Source of the DNA: Desulfobacterales bacterium RIFOXYA12_FULL_46_15
Lineage (GTDB): Bacteria > Desulfobacterota > Desulfobacteria > Desulfobacterales > Desulfobacteraceae
Assembly (NCBI GenBank): GCA_001799395.1
Contig: MGTJ01000096.1
Span: 67,246 to 131,245, forward strand
Length of the DNA stretch: 64,000 nt
Direction of reading: 5' to 3'
Part shown: piece by piece, positions 42,541-52,145 of the stretch
Numbering within the stretch: position 1 is the first letter of the stretch
How the letters are laid out: each line of letters starts with the position of its first letter
The notes under the pieces: model-generated
What the model was told of the DNA's origin: nothing
Databases searched by the model: none
The model's input: only the letters and a program-made list of their open reading frames with translations
Translations under genes and position numbers: made by a program

Positions 42541-43569
42541 ATGGCATATCTAGAAGAAAGAAACAAGGCAGGAGAGTATCTGAGGCTTGCCTTGACCTAT
42601 ATTGCAAAATACAATCTGCCTGCCAACCCGGTGAATTATACGGTCTGGTATGAATATGTAGCTGGTAAGAACATGAAGCTTAAAAAAGCCATTGATGCTT
42701 CCCTTGATGCTGCCGGACCCATCAGCGCCGATAACGTGGAAAGCCTGTACCAGAAATATGTGGCAGACGGAGACAGGATAGTGATCAGCAAGCTTTTAAC
42801 CAAGATTGCCCTGATGTTGAAAGATATCACCGGCCATGTTCTTGAAACCGAAGGAGACCTGGCCGGCCACGGCCAAAATCTTGGCGAGCTTGCCAACCAG
42901 ATCAGTGAAGCCCATAATTACAACCAGATTAAGGGTATTGTCGACCAGATGATCGTTGAAACAAAAGAGCTGGTGGATTCAGGGAAACGGCTTCAAACAA
43001 GGATGAAAATATCTTCTGAAGACCTGAAACAATTGCAGCAGGAACTTGAAAAATCCCAGCAGGAAGCACAAACCGATGCCCTGACGTCTCTTCTCAACAA
43101 AAGAGGGTTTGAAAAACGGTTCGAGCTGGAAAGGATCAGGGCCAAACAGAATGAAACCCCTTTTTCCATTATTATGGTGGATATCGACCATTTTAAAAAG
43201 GTCAATGATACCTTTGGCCACCTGGTAGGTGACAGCCTTTTGAAAAGCGTTGCCAATATCCTGAAAAGCCAGTTGAGGAAAAATGATATTGCCTCAAGAT
43301 ATGGCGGGGAAGAATTTTTAATCCTTTTACCGGAGACCGGTATCAAAGGCGCAAAGGCTGCGGCCCAGAAAATAAGGGATACCCTGGCCGTAAAAGAGTG
43401 GAAATTAAAGGAAACAGGCGAGACCATGGGAAAGATAACCGTTTCCATGGGGATCGCCTTATATAAGCTGAATGAACCTGAAGAAGCACTTATCAAACGG
43501 GCGGATGATGCCCTTTACCTTGCCAAAAACCGGGGCCGGGATCAGAGCATTACCGAGGAAGAGCTTTGA
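42541..43569 (+). CDS. Diguanylate cyclase (GGDEF domain)
   Basis: ALTSLLNKRGFEKRF, VDIDHFKKVNDTFGHLVGD, SRYGGEEFLILLP. Confidence 0.93.
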   Translation: MAYLEERNKAGEYLRLALTYIAKYNLPANPVNYTVWYEYVAGKNMKLKKAIDASLDAAGPISADNVESLYQKYVADGDRIVISKLLTKIALMLKDITGHVLETEGDLAGHGQNLGELANQISEAHNYNQIKGIVDQMIVETKELVDSGKRLQTRMKISSEDLKQLQQELEKSQQEAQTDALTSLLNKRGFEKRFELERIRAKQNETPFSIIMVDIDHFKKVNDTFGHLVGDSLLKSVANILKSQLRKNDIASRYGGEEFLILLPETGIKGAKAAAQKIRDTLAVKEWKLKETGETMGKITVSMGIALYKLNEPEEALIKRADDALYLAKNRGRDQSITEEEL

Positions 43570-43595
43570 ACCAATAACCGGGTCAGAAATTTGCC

Positions 43596-46145
43596 TCATG
43601 GATGGATGGCATTTCCATCCTTTTGGGAAAGGATAGAACCCAGTTTCAAGGCAAGCTCCTTGATGGAAAAAGGTTTCTGTATGAAATTCACCCCCTCCTT
43701 TAAGACACCCCTTTCCGCAATAACGTTTTCCGTATAACCCGACATAAACAATACCTTCATTTCAGGTCTGGCATGTGTAATGGTTTCAAAGAGCATCTTC
43801 CCGTTCATCCCCGGCATCACGACATCGGTTAGCATCAGATGGATCACCCCTTTGTGGCTTTTTTCGACTGCCTGGGCTTCCAGCGGAGTCCCTGAAGACA
43901 ATACGGCATAGCCCAGTCTTGCTAATGCAGAACATATGAGCTGCCGTATTGTTTCTTCATCTTCCACCACCAGGATTGTTTCCCCATGGGGAGGCCAGGG
44001 GGTTGCTTCGGGTTTCTTTTTCCCTGCAGTCTCCTTTGTTCCGGATACCGGAAAATAGATTTTAAAAACAGTGCCCTGCAAAGGCTCACTATAGACCCAT
44101 ATGCTCCCCCCATGTTGCCTGACGATGCCGTAAACAGTGGACAAACCCAACCCCGTGCCCTTACCGGGCCCCTTTGTCGTGAAAAAGGGTTCGAAGATCA
44201 TCTGCCTTGTTTTTTCATCCATGCCGCAGCCTGTGTCGGCCATTGCCAGCATCAGGTATTCTCCTGGCCTGACATCCAGCTTTTCCGCAGTATGTTCCAG
44301 GTCAAGGGTTACCTTCCCTGTTTCTATGGTCAGGGTTCCTCCATCCGGCATGGCATCCCGGGCGTTAACGGCAAGATTGAGAAGGATCTGTTCCATCATC
44401 CCGGGATCTGCATTTATGTGGGGAAGGCTCTCCCCCAACACCATTTTGATGGAGATATCTTCTCCGATCAGCCGTTTTATCATCTTGGCAAAACCGGTAA
44501 TGACGGTATTGATGGAAAGATTGCTCATCTCAAGAATCTGTTTGCGGGCAAAGGCAAGAAGCTGGCGGGTCAAACCCTTGGCCCGTTCTGCAGCTTGCAG
44601 GATTTCTTCCAGATCTTTGTGCAAAACACTGCCTGACGGGGTGTCGTCAAGGCCAAAATTTGAGTACCCTATGATTACAGCCAGCATATTGTTTAAATCA
44701 TGGGCGACGCCGCCTGCAAGGCGGCCCACGGATTCCAGTTTCTGGGATTGCCGGAGTTGTGCCTCCAAAGACCTCTTTTCTTTTTCAATCTTTTGTTTTT
44801 CCGCCGTGATGTCCCTGGCAATACTGGAAGCACCGACGATCCGTTTATTGTCATCGCGAATCGGTGAGACCTGCAGGGAAACATTTAATAATTTACCTTC
44901 CTTGGTTATCCAGACTGTTTCGACCTGATCCACAGACCGCCCTGCTTTTATCTTATCCAGCATACGGGGCATTTCATCAGGCTGATCCTGTGGTGAAAGA
45001 AAGGAGATATGCTTTCCCAGGACCTCGCTCTCATCGTAGCCGTAGATACGTCCGGCACCCTGGTTCCAGCTTACAATTATCCCTTCCAGGCTCTTGCCGA
45101 TAATGGCATCATCCGATGATGCGACGATACGGGCCATTCTTTGCAAAGCCATTTCAGACTTCTGCCGCGCTTCCCGGATACGGGCATTGAAAATCGCCAT
45201 GGAGCAAACCTCGGTCAAAGGCAGTGCCAGTATCAGGTAACGCTCTTTATAATCCGGAAAAGCCAGGTTATCTATTTCCAGAATGCCCAGGCTGGTTTCT
45301 TTGTATCCCAGGGGGATGACAAATCCGCAACCTGACGCTGTCCAGGCAAATTTATCTTTGGTCCTGAGCACCGGGCATTCCTTATTATTGCCGGCCGGGA
45401 AATAATTCAGGCGGCCCGGGGCGAAAAGCAGGTTGAACAGTTCTTTAATATGGTCAATGGCTTCTTTTTCACTGTTGGAAGCAATGAGAACATTTATCAA
45501 ATCGATGGCCATCAATTGATCGGTAAAAAACTGATCCGGGGGGGGCAGGGATTTCTGGTTCTGCTGCAGTTTCATCACCAGATGTTCCAGGGAAAGCCTG
45601 AGCATATCCAGGCCCACGGGAATGGATCGGACCGGCAGATCAAGATACTCACCCATTGCCGATAACGCGTCAAGGCAATTGTTGTCGACCCCGGTATCGA
45701 ACAGAATCAGTTCTCTTGTGGTTTCCCGGAAAAATTGTCCGGCCGTTTCCTGATCAAATCCCCAGTCCTTTATGTGCTGCCGCCAATTCGACAGCCAGCC
45801 GGGAGTCATCAGATAAGCGCCCCCGGCTATCAGGCCGTCGACCAGGGTTGCCGGTGCCACGAGGTGAAAACAGATCCGGGTTGCCGGTATAATGATATTT
45901 GAATGGTTTTCACTTGTTGAAGGCAGGGCATCGAAACACCCGCCGCTGATGATCAGACCGGGGCCTTCAGTCTGATTTGGAAAAAGGTGAGCCCGGGTTG
46001 CCCGGTCTTTCTGAAAATTTTGACGGCAGGAAAACGCATGGGTTTCAACCCGGAGCCCGGACAGCTCCCGGGAACCAGCCACCACTGCCTCTATCTCCTG
46101 CAGGAAATAAGAACAACACCAGAGTTTCATGTCACATTTCATCAA
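43596..46145 (-). CDS. Hybrid sensor kinase: DUF1638-like, GAF-like, PAS, HisKA/HATPase, REC
   Basis: N-term CSYFLQEIEAVV…GGAYLMTPGWLSNWRQHIKDWGFDQETAGQFFRETTRELILFDTGVD; PAS IVASSDDAIIGKSLEGIIVSWNQGA; HisKA LAGGVAHDLNNML; ATPase GTGLGLSTVYGIV; REC VVEDEETIR, LTDVVMPGMNG. Confidence 0.88.
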   Translation of the reverse strand: MMKCDMKLWCCSYFLQEIEAVVAGSRELSGLRVETHAFSCRQNFQKDRATRAHLFPNQTEGPGLIISGGCFDALPSTSENHSNIIIPATRICFHLVAPATLVDGLIAGGAYLMTPGWLSNWRQHIKDWGFDQETAGQFFRETTRELILFDTGVDNNCLDALSAMGEYLDLPVRSIPVGLDMLRLSLEHLVMKLQQNQKSLPPPDQFFTDQLMAIDLINVLIASNSEKEAIDHIKELFNLLFAPGRLNYFPAGNNKECPVLRTKDKFAWTASGCGFVIPLGYKETSLGILEIDNLAFPDYKERYLILALPLTEVCSMAIFNARIREARQKSEMALQRMARIVASSDDAIIGKSLEGIIVSWNQGAGRIYGYDESEVLGKHISFLSPQDQPDEMPRMLDKIKAGRSVDQVETVWITKEGKLLNVSLQVSPIRDDNKRIVGASSIARDITAEKQKIEKEKRSLEAQLRQSQKLESVGRLAGGVAHDLNNMLAVIIGYSNFGLDDTPSGSVLHKDLEEILQAAERAKGLTRQLLAFARKQILEMSNLSINTVITGFAKMIKRLIGEDISIKMVLGESLPHINADPGMMEQILLNLAVNARDAMPDGGTLTIETGKVTLDLEHTAEKLDVRPGEYLMLAMADTGCGMDEKTRQMIFEPFFTTKGPGKGTGLGLSTVYGIVRQHGGSIWVYSEPLQGTVFKIYFPVSGTKETAGKKKPEATPWPPHGETILVVEDEETIRQLICSALARLGYAVLSSGTPLEAQAVEKSHKGVIHLMLTDVVMPGMNGKMLFETITHARPEMKVLFMSGYTENVIAERGVLKEGVNFIQKPFSIKELALKLGSILSQKDGNAIHP

Positions 46146-47184
46146 AACCTATCCAGTCCAGAGGGTATTGCCCCCATCGGCGCACGGTTTCGGCAATTGT
46201 TAAAAGGATGTCCTCATCCACCGGGAAGGGGATCTCACCATGATTGTCCGACAAGACAAATCCTCCTCCCGGACCAGCCTGGGCAATGGCTTTCTTGATT
46301 TTGGATTCGATTTCCCCGGCAGTCCAATACCGCATATCGAGTGCGTTCAGGTTTCCGACCAAAGCCAGTCTGCCTCGGCAGGCGTCCTTTAACGCCCCCA
46401 GATCTTCCTCGGCACTGGCACTCATTGCGACAAAGCCTGCCCTGGAAATTTCGTCCACAACCGGCAAGCCCTTTCCTGAAGCCATATGAATCATTACAGA
46501 TCCTTTTATACGGGAAATAACGTTCACAGCCGTCGGCACCCCATACTGCAAAATAAGATCCCGGGACATGATTGCCGGAGAAAAAGCAGGGTCGGAATAC
46601 ATGACGGCTGCGGCCCCGGCCTCAAGTTGGGCATTGGCCCAGGCAGTACAGTATTCGGTGTTGATCCCGAGAAGACGTTCAAGCAGATCCGGACGTTCAT
46701 ATATCAAATCCAGATACGCCTCGAATCCCATCTGCATAATGGGAAGGGAGAAGGGTGAGACAATGACCCCGGCGATGGGGGTATCGCCTCCGACAATCGC
46801 CTTAAGCCCGGCTATTGCTTCCAGAACCCCCTGGAGGGCCGGATTTTTTTTAACTTCAGGCGGTTCAAGAAAAAAGATATCTTCAGGTTTTTTGATGATG
46901 GGCGGACCGGCATTGGGCGGTCCCTGATCGAAATAAATTGCTTCTCCGCCCCAGGCCAGGATCTCCAGGGCTGCAAAGGGATAGCAGCAGAGCATATCGT
47001 TGCCGAATTTTTTATGAAGCCAGACCTGTCCATCTACCACGTTCTGAGGCCTGGAAAAATACGCTTTAATCGTGAGTCCCATTTCCCTTGCCGGATGCAT
47101 GGCAGCAGAAATCACATAGGGAACCCTGTCCGGTTCCCTGTGGGAAAGGGTTTCCTGTAATCTTTGACTGGAAGTCATTCCCAT
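46132..47184 (-). CDS. Uroporphyrinogen decarboxylase-superfamily methyltransferase (MtaA/CmuA-like)
   Basis: RLQETLSHREPDRVPYVISAAMHPA…; overlaps the corrinoid protein gene. Confidence 0.82.
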   Translation of the reverse strand: MGMTSSQRLQETLSHREPDRVPYVISAAMHPAREMGLTIKAYFSRPQNVVDGQVWLHKKFGNDMLCCYPFAALEILAWGGEAIYFDQGPPNAGPPIIKKPEDIFFLEPPEVKKNPALQGVLEAIAGLKAIVGGDTPIAGVIVSPFSLPIMQMGFEAYLDLIYERPDLLERLLGINTEYCTAWANAQLEAGAAAVMYSDPAFSPAIMSRDLILQYGVPTAVNVISRIKGSVMIHMASGKGLPVVDEISRAGFVAMSASAEEDLGALKDACRGRLALVGNLNALDMRYWTAGEIESKIKKAIAQAGPGGGFVLSDNHGEIPFPVDEDILLTIAETVRRWGQYPLDWIGFDEM

Positions 47185-47816
47185 ATCCGATTCTCCATTA
47201 AGGTGTGAATAATTCTTGCCGCTTCACCGGAATTGCGGCCCATGTAATGAGCCCCGGCTTCTTTTTGGAGCAGGGGGGCAAGACGAAAAGGAGCCCCGCC
47301 GACCACCACGACAGTCCTGCTGCCTGCCTTCTCAAGCCCTTCCACCACGTCCTTTACATGCAGTGCAGACGTCAGCATGAGACAGGAAAGAAGAAGAATA
47401 TCCACTTTGTCCTGAAGCGTTTTCTCAACCAGATCATCAGCCTTAAGGCCGTGCCCGTAATCCAGCAGATTGTATCCGGAAGAGCGAAGCGTCGATAAGA
47501 CCATGCGCTTGCCCAGGGCGTGGTAGTCCCCTATCACACCGATGGCCAGTCTTGGACGGTCATATAGAGAGGGGCCGTCAACATTAAGCAACTCTCCTAT
47601 GATTTTTTCGCAGATCCGTCCGGCCATGTAGACCTGGGAAAGCGATATACGGCCTTTCTCCCAGGCAAGACCAATAGATTCCAGGGCTGGAATCACCACA
47701 TTCTCAGCCGGGATCAGGCCGTCTCCCTGTGATGACTGGGGTTTGAGCAAGATCCTGCACCTATGTTCATCCATATGTAGAAGGGCATCTGCGAATTGTT
47801 TGGATATCTTATCCAT
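47175..47816 (-). CDS. Corrinoid (B12-binding) protein, MtaC/MttC-like
   Basis: Helical cap then GVIGDYHALGKRMV (DxHxxG), LLSCLMLTSALHVKDVVEGLEKAG, VVVGGAPF. Confidence 0.88.
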   Translation of the reverse strand: MDKISKQFADALLHMDEHRCRILLKPQSSQGDGLIPAENVVIPALESIGLAWEKGRISLSQVYMAGRICEKIIGELLNVDGPSLYDRPRLAIGVIGDYHALGKRMVLSTLRSSGYNLLDYGHGLKADDLVEKTLQDKVDILLLSCLMLTSALHVKDVVEGLEKAGSRTVVVVGGAPFRLAPLLQKEAGAHYMGRNSGEAARIIHTLMENRIWE

Positions 47817-47926
47817 GCGAGTTACTATTTTCCCCCGAAGAAACGACTAAAGACATGCTTAGTGCGTTGATACTAACTATTGAATTGTGTATTTTTTGTC
47901 AAGCTTATTTTAAAGTTGTCAGGCTA

Positions 47927-49795
47927 TCAGCACGCGACTTGTGTCAGATCAATGGTCAAGGCATAGACGCCCTGCTCCATTTTTGCCTGGACCGGGAAAG
48001 GACCGTTTTCAAAAACTTTAAGCATGGCCCGGTTTGAGGCCAGGACATCAGCGGTTAACCCAACGGCACCTCTTTCTTTTGCAAGTTTTGCCAGCATCTG
48101 GTAGAGGTAGGTGGCAATGCCGCATCCCTGGTAGGCTTCATCCACGACAAAGGCAATGTCCACAAAGGGTTTATTCCTGTGCCGGGCGAATCTGGCTTCG
48201 GCAATCAGGGTCTGCTGGCCGGGTTCGCCGGTGAAGGCCACGATGGAGAGGACGTCCCGGTAATCCACATTCACGTATTCCTGCATTTTTTCATGGGGCA
48301 TGGTTTTAATGGGGCTGAAATACCGGTAATAGATGGCTTTGTCGGAAAAACGGTAGAAAAGCCGTCTCATCTGGTCCTCATCAGAGGGTTTGATGGCTCT
48401 GAACCGGACATTGAGATTGTTTTTAAAGGTGTGCCGGGTTTCAATTTCAGAAGGATAGAAATGGGCGCTGTCAGCCAGGAAAATCTGGTCTTTGTATAGA
48501 ATATTGATTTTTTTAGCACCTTCCAACAGAAGGGGCCGGTCTTCGGGGTAGGCGATTTCGATGAGGGCCTGGGCCCTTTCCCTCAAAGTCCTGCCCCTCA
48601 AATGGGCAATACCCTGTTCCGTGACCACAAGATCAATGGATTCGGGAATGCTTAAGAGATCGGGCTGATCTTCCACTGATACCCGGATATTGGGTTTTCC
48701 ATCCCGGTTGCGGCTGGGAAGGGCAACCATAGTATACCCGCCCTGGGAAATCTCGGCACCATTGAAAAAATCGGCCATCTGACCCGGTCCTGCCGTGACA
48801 TTGGCAGTGCTGTTGTGCAGCACCACACGGCTGGACAGGTCCACCCTCCGGACCGGAAGAATGAATACAAACCTGTGATTCCGCCCGATTTCCATGGGGG
48901 TGAAGACCTTGTCAATGCTCTGGAATTCAACCATGGGGTTTTTGTCCAGAAACTGCATCAGTTCTTTGGTGCCACAGGCATAAGCTGCCAGGGATCTTCC
49001 CCGGAAAAGCCCTTTTCGCCTGTTGGTGACGGCCCCGCTTTTTACGAGGTCCATGACAGCATCGGTAAAAAAAGGACTGTGAATACCCAGATCTTTTTTG
49101 TGGAAGAGGTATCTGGGAAGGGCCTCAAAAATCGGGCCAAAGGTAAATGCAAGACAGGACCCATCCTCTATGACCGATGCGATATTGGCGGCCAGTTTGT
49201 CAAAGACCGGGTCTACGGGAAATCTGGGGAAATAAAAAGGCGGGTTTGCGGATTCAATGACCATGTCAAAATCATCAAAGGGAACAAAGGTATCCCCAAT
49301 GGTAAACGGGGTATCAGGGTTGATTTCTCCCACCACAAGGCTTGCCTGTTCCATGGCCCTTCTGGCCACATCAACACCTACGCCCAGGCTGCAATACCCG
49401 GCCTGGTTGGGTGGGGTAATCTGGATAAAGGCGATATCAATGGGGATATGACCGTCTTTCATGAGCTGGGGGATGGCTGAAAACCGGGACGGTACCAGAT
49501 CCACCTGCCCTGCGGCAATGGCTTCAGCAGACACCCATCCTGAAAAAAAGGTCTTCAGGCGGTACCGTTTGGATTGAAGGGCTTTATAGGAGATGGCATC
49601 CCCGAAGCTGACAAGCTGGATCAGGGTCAGGTCCTGGAGGCCGGGGCCTTTCTCATTCATGAGGCAGTTGACCAGGGTCCTGGGTTCGGCCGCGCCCGTA
49701 CCGATAAAGATATTCATGCCAGGCTCGATTTTGGCTAAAACATCTGCCGGGGAAACCAGCTTTTTTTTCCATGGGGGTATTTTTTTTAGAAACAT
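47927..49795 (-). CDS. Acetyl-CoA hydrolase/transferase fused to GNAT acetyltransferase
   Basis: CoA-transferase region (VTEQGIAHLRGRTLRERAQALIEIAYPEDR) plus C-terminal GNAT (VDEAYQGCGIATYLYQMLAKLAKERGAVGLTADVLASNRAMLKVF). Confidence 0.9.
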   Translation of the reverse strand: MFLKKIPPWKKKLVSPADVLAKIEPGMNIFIGTGAAEPRTLVNCLMNEKGPGLQDLTLIQLVSFGDAISYKALQSKRYRLKTFFSGWVSAEAIAAGQVDLVPSRFSAIPQLMKDGHIPIDIAFIQITPPNQAGYCSLGVGVDVARRAMEQASLVVGEINPDTPFTIGDTFVPFDDFDMVIESANPPFYFPRFPVDPVFDKLAANIASVIEDGSCLAFTFGPIFEALPRYLFHKKDLGIHSPFFTDAVMDLVKSGAVTNRRKGLFRGRSLAAYACGTKELMQFLDKNPMVEFQSIDKVFTPMEIGRNHRFVFILPVRRVDLSSRVVLHNSTANVTAGPGQMADFFNGAEISQGGYTMVALPSRNRDGKPNIRVSVEDQPDLLSIPESIDLVVTEQGIAHLRGRTLRERAQALIEIAYPEDRPLLLEGAKKINILYKDQIFLADSAHFYPSEIETRHTFKNNLNVRFRAIKPSDEDQMRRLFYRFSDKAIYYRYFSPIKTMPHEKMQEYVNVDYRDVLSIVAFTGEPGQQTLIAEARFARHRNKPFVDIAFVVDEAYQGCGIATYLYQMLAKLAKERGAVGLTADVLASNRAMLKVFENGPFPVQAKMEQGVYALTIDLTQVAC

Positions 49796-49800
49796 GGGGT

Positions 49801-51531
49801 TTAGGGGCTCTTCAGTGTTTCAATATTATTCCTGGCAAATTCAATGTCAGGGTCAATTTCAAGGGCCATTTCATAATACTGGACAGCCAGCTTTTTGTCC
49901 CCCAGTTCCCTGTAGCAGGACCCGATATTGGCATAATCAAGGGCAAGGGAAGGGTCGATTTCCAGGGCGTTTTCAAAACAGGCCATGGCAGCTTGATAGT
50001 CTTTCTGCATAAAATGGGAAAAGCCCATGGTATTAAACATATCCGGCCGCTGGGGGTCGATTTCAAGACCATGCTTGCAGGTTTCAACAGCTTTTTCATA
50101 TTGCCGGAGGTCTTTCTGGCAGGCCCCCATATGGGAATAGATATCTGGCAGGTTCATCCGGACAGGATCTCTTTTCAGAGCGGTTTCAAATTCTTTTAAG
50201 GCATTTTCCAGGTTTTCCATAGCAACGTGCATGAGCCCCCTGTAAAAGCTGGTGTAGTATTGTCCGGGCAGGGCTTTTTCCAGGGCGGAAAGTTTTCGCA
50301 GAGCCGGTGCCGGATCATAATTTTCCGTGATGAGTCTTGCCGCAAACATGCCCACGCCGGCAGAGGCTGCTCTTTCCCTGAAATGGGCACCGGGGATGAC
50401 TGCATAAAAGGCCGGGATGCCAAGATCGGCATGTTTCGTGTTGATGGCCAGAATCTCGTATCCCCTTTTTTCAAGAACCTCTATCAGGTTTTCAACCTCG
50501 GTTTTGATATTCCTGCTGGAAAGGTCCGGCAGATCTTTTATGGAGACCATTTTTTCAGGATGGGTGATGAATCTTGCATCCTCTATGTGCGTGAATTTGG
50601 GCAGGCCGCTGGCTACATAATTGGAGCCGGTATTAAAATCTCCTGCAAGCTGGGCTGTTTCGGTCAATGCCCGGCTCATGGCCTTTTCCGGGTCAGGGGA
50701 GGTTCCGGCAGTCCAGACGATTTCACTCATGGAAGGAAAAGTGGACGGGTCATAAGCCAGAACCCCGACCGTGGGGACGCCCGTGTCAAGGGAAAAATCC
50801 GAAGCATAGACTTCTATACCGTTTTTTTTATATTTTCCCAGCATTTCAATGACCAGGGGATCGGTAAAAGAATCAAGACGGATGCCCGGAACCTTTATCC
50901 GGCCATGGCTGACAAGGGAGGAGGTATGACGCTCCACCAGCTCACAGATACCCTGGCTCAACGCTTCTTCCGTACAGTTCCCGGCACTGGGGCCGTTGAA
51001 TTCATTGATCATGTAAAACCAGTTGAACGGGATCAAAACTTCTTTTTTCCGGGTGAGATTATACCCCATGGTCCACTTTAAAGGGAGGTCATCAAACACG
51101 GGTTTGACCTTAAAAGCATCGGTTTCATTGTCATGCACGGATTTAATGATCTGATCAAAGGGCAGTGCCTTGTCTCCGAGCTGTCTTGGTGTTGAATAAA
51201 AAAAGTTTTTTTCATTTTTGACAAAGGAAAAAAAACTGAACCGCTCGGCCAGCTCCATGACGGCGCTGGCTTCGGACTGGGCCGGGGTTCCGCCTTTACC
51301 CATCTGTTTTTTTGTGCCGATCACATCAATGGCATCCATGCCGCATTCACTGAAAAACACGGGGATATCCAGCCTTCCCTTATCAATCCGCCTTGTCCGG
51401 CTCAGGATATCAAGATTCAGCCGGGCGGTTTTTTCTTTGAATGCAGCCACGGTGTCTTCCGGGGATATAATCTTGTCCTGGTCATAGGTATAGCCTTTAA
51501 AGGCATCCTTTAATTCAACGGTATAGGTCAT
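49801..51531 (-). CDS. YcaO-like protein with C-terminal TPR repeats
   Basis: SEASAVMELAERFSFF, FNGPSAGNCTEEALSQGICELVERHT, ALTETAQLAGDF; about four TPRs at the C-terminus. Confidence 0.9.
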   Translation of the reverse strand: MTYTVELKDAFKGYTYDQDKIISPEDTVAAFKEKTARLNLDILSRTRRIDKGRLDIPVFFSECGMDAIDVIGTKKQMGKGGTPAQSEASAVMELAERFSFFSFVKNEKNFFYSTPRQLGDKALPFDQIIKSVHDNETDAFKVKPVFDDLPLKWTMGYNLTRKKEVLIPFNWFYMINEFNGPSAGNCTEEALSQGICELVERHTSSLVSHGRIKVPGIRLDSFTDPLVIEMLGKYKKNGIEVYASDFSLDTGVPTVGVLAYDPSTFPSMSEIVWTAGTSPDPEKAMSRALTETAQLAGDFNTGSNYVASGLPKFTHIEDARFITHPEKMVSIKDLPDLSSRNIKTEVENLIEVLEKRGYEILAINTKHADLGIPAFYAVIPGAHFRERAASAGVGMFAARLITENYDPAPALRKLSALEKALPGQYYTSFYRGLMHVAMENLENALKEFETALKRDPVRMNLPDIYSHMGACQKDLRQYEKAVETCKHGLEIDPQRPDMFNTMGFSHFMQKDYQAAMACFENALEIDPSLALDYANIGSCYRELGDKKLAVQYYEMALEIDPDIEFARNNIETLKSP

Positions 51532-51582
51532 TCATCTTCCTTGAGATTATGTTCGTTCCGTGTTTAAGACAACCCTTTTTTC

Positions 51583-52017
51583 CTAAAGGCCGACTGGTTC
51601 AATGGGATCACCGACCCGGATGGTTCCGCCTTTCAGAATTCTAGCAAATACACCTTCCTTTGGCATAATGCAATCCCCTGTCCGGTAAAATATGGCACAT
51701 TTCTGATGGCATTCCTTTCCGATCTGGGTGATTTCCACCAGGGCGTCCCGGCCGAGCCTGAAAACCTTGCCGATGGGTTCGTTTTTCCAGTCAACCCCGG
51801 TTGTTGCAACATTCTCGGCAAAATCCCCGAAATTCAATTTAAATTCTTCAGAGCTTGCTTTTTCAATACTTTCCGAAGCCAGGAAGCTTAACTGGCGGTG
51901 CCAGTCCCCGGCATGGGCATCATCTTTAATACCATGGTTTTCAATGAGTTCCGCCGTTTCAACACAGTGCTTGGTGGTCCCTTTTTTTTTGCTCACGGCA
52001 ATGGATACTATTTTCAT
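51583..52017 (-). CDS. MOSC domain protein
   Basis: IENHGIKDDAHAGDWHRQLSFLASESIEK, FAENVATTGVDW, IGKECHQKCAIFYRTGDCIMPKEGVFARIL. Confidence 0.9.
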   Translation of the reverse strand: MKIVSIAVSKKKGTTKHCVETAELIENHGIKDDAHAGDWHRQLSFLASESIEKASSEEFKLNFGDFAENVATTGVDWKNEPIGKVFRLGRDALVEITQIGKECHQKCAIFYRTGDCIMPKEGVFARILKGGTIRVGDPIEPVGL

Positions 52018-52145
52018 AAATTTTATTCTCCTATGCTACATTGTGATATTCCTTATACCACAAAAGAGTAGCCTTCTGTCAATACCAAACCGGATGGAGT
52101 TGCCAAGAGGACCTGTAATTATGCGTGTCAGGGAGATGAAATTGG

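Noticed and set aside
49801-51531. RiPP biosynthetic cluster around YcaO
   Set aside because: No precursor-peptide-like small ORF, dehydrogenase or exporter was seen nearby
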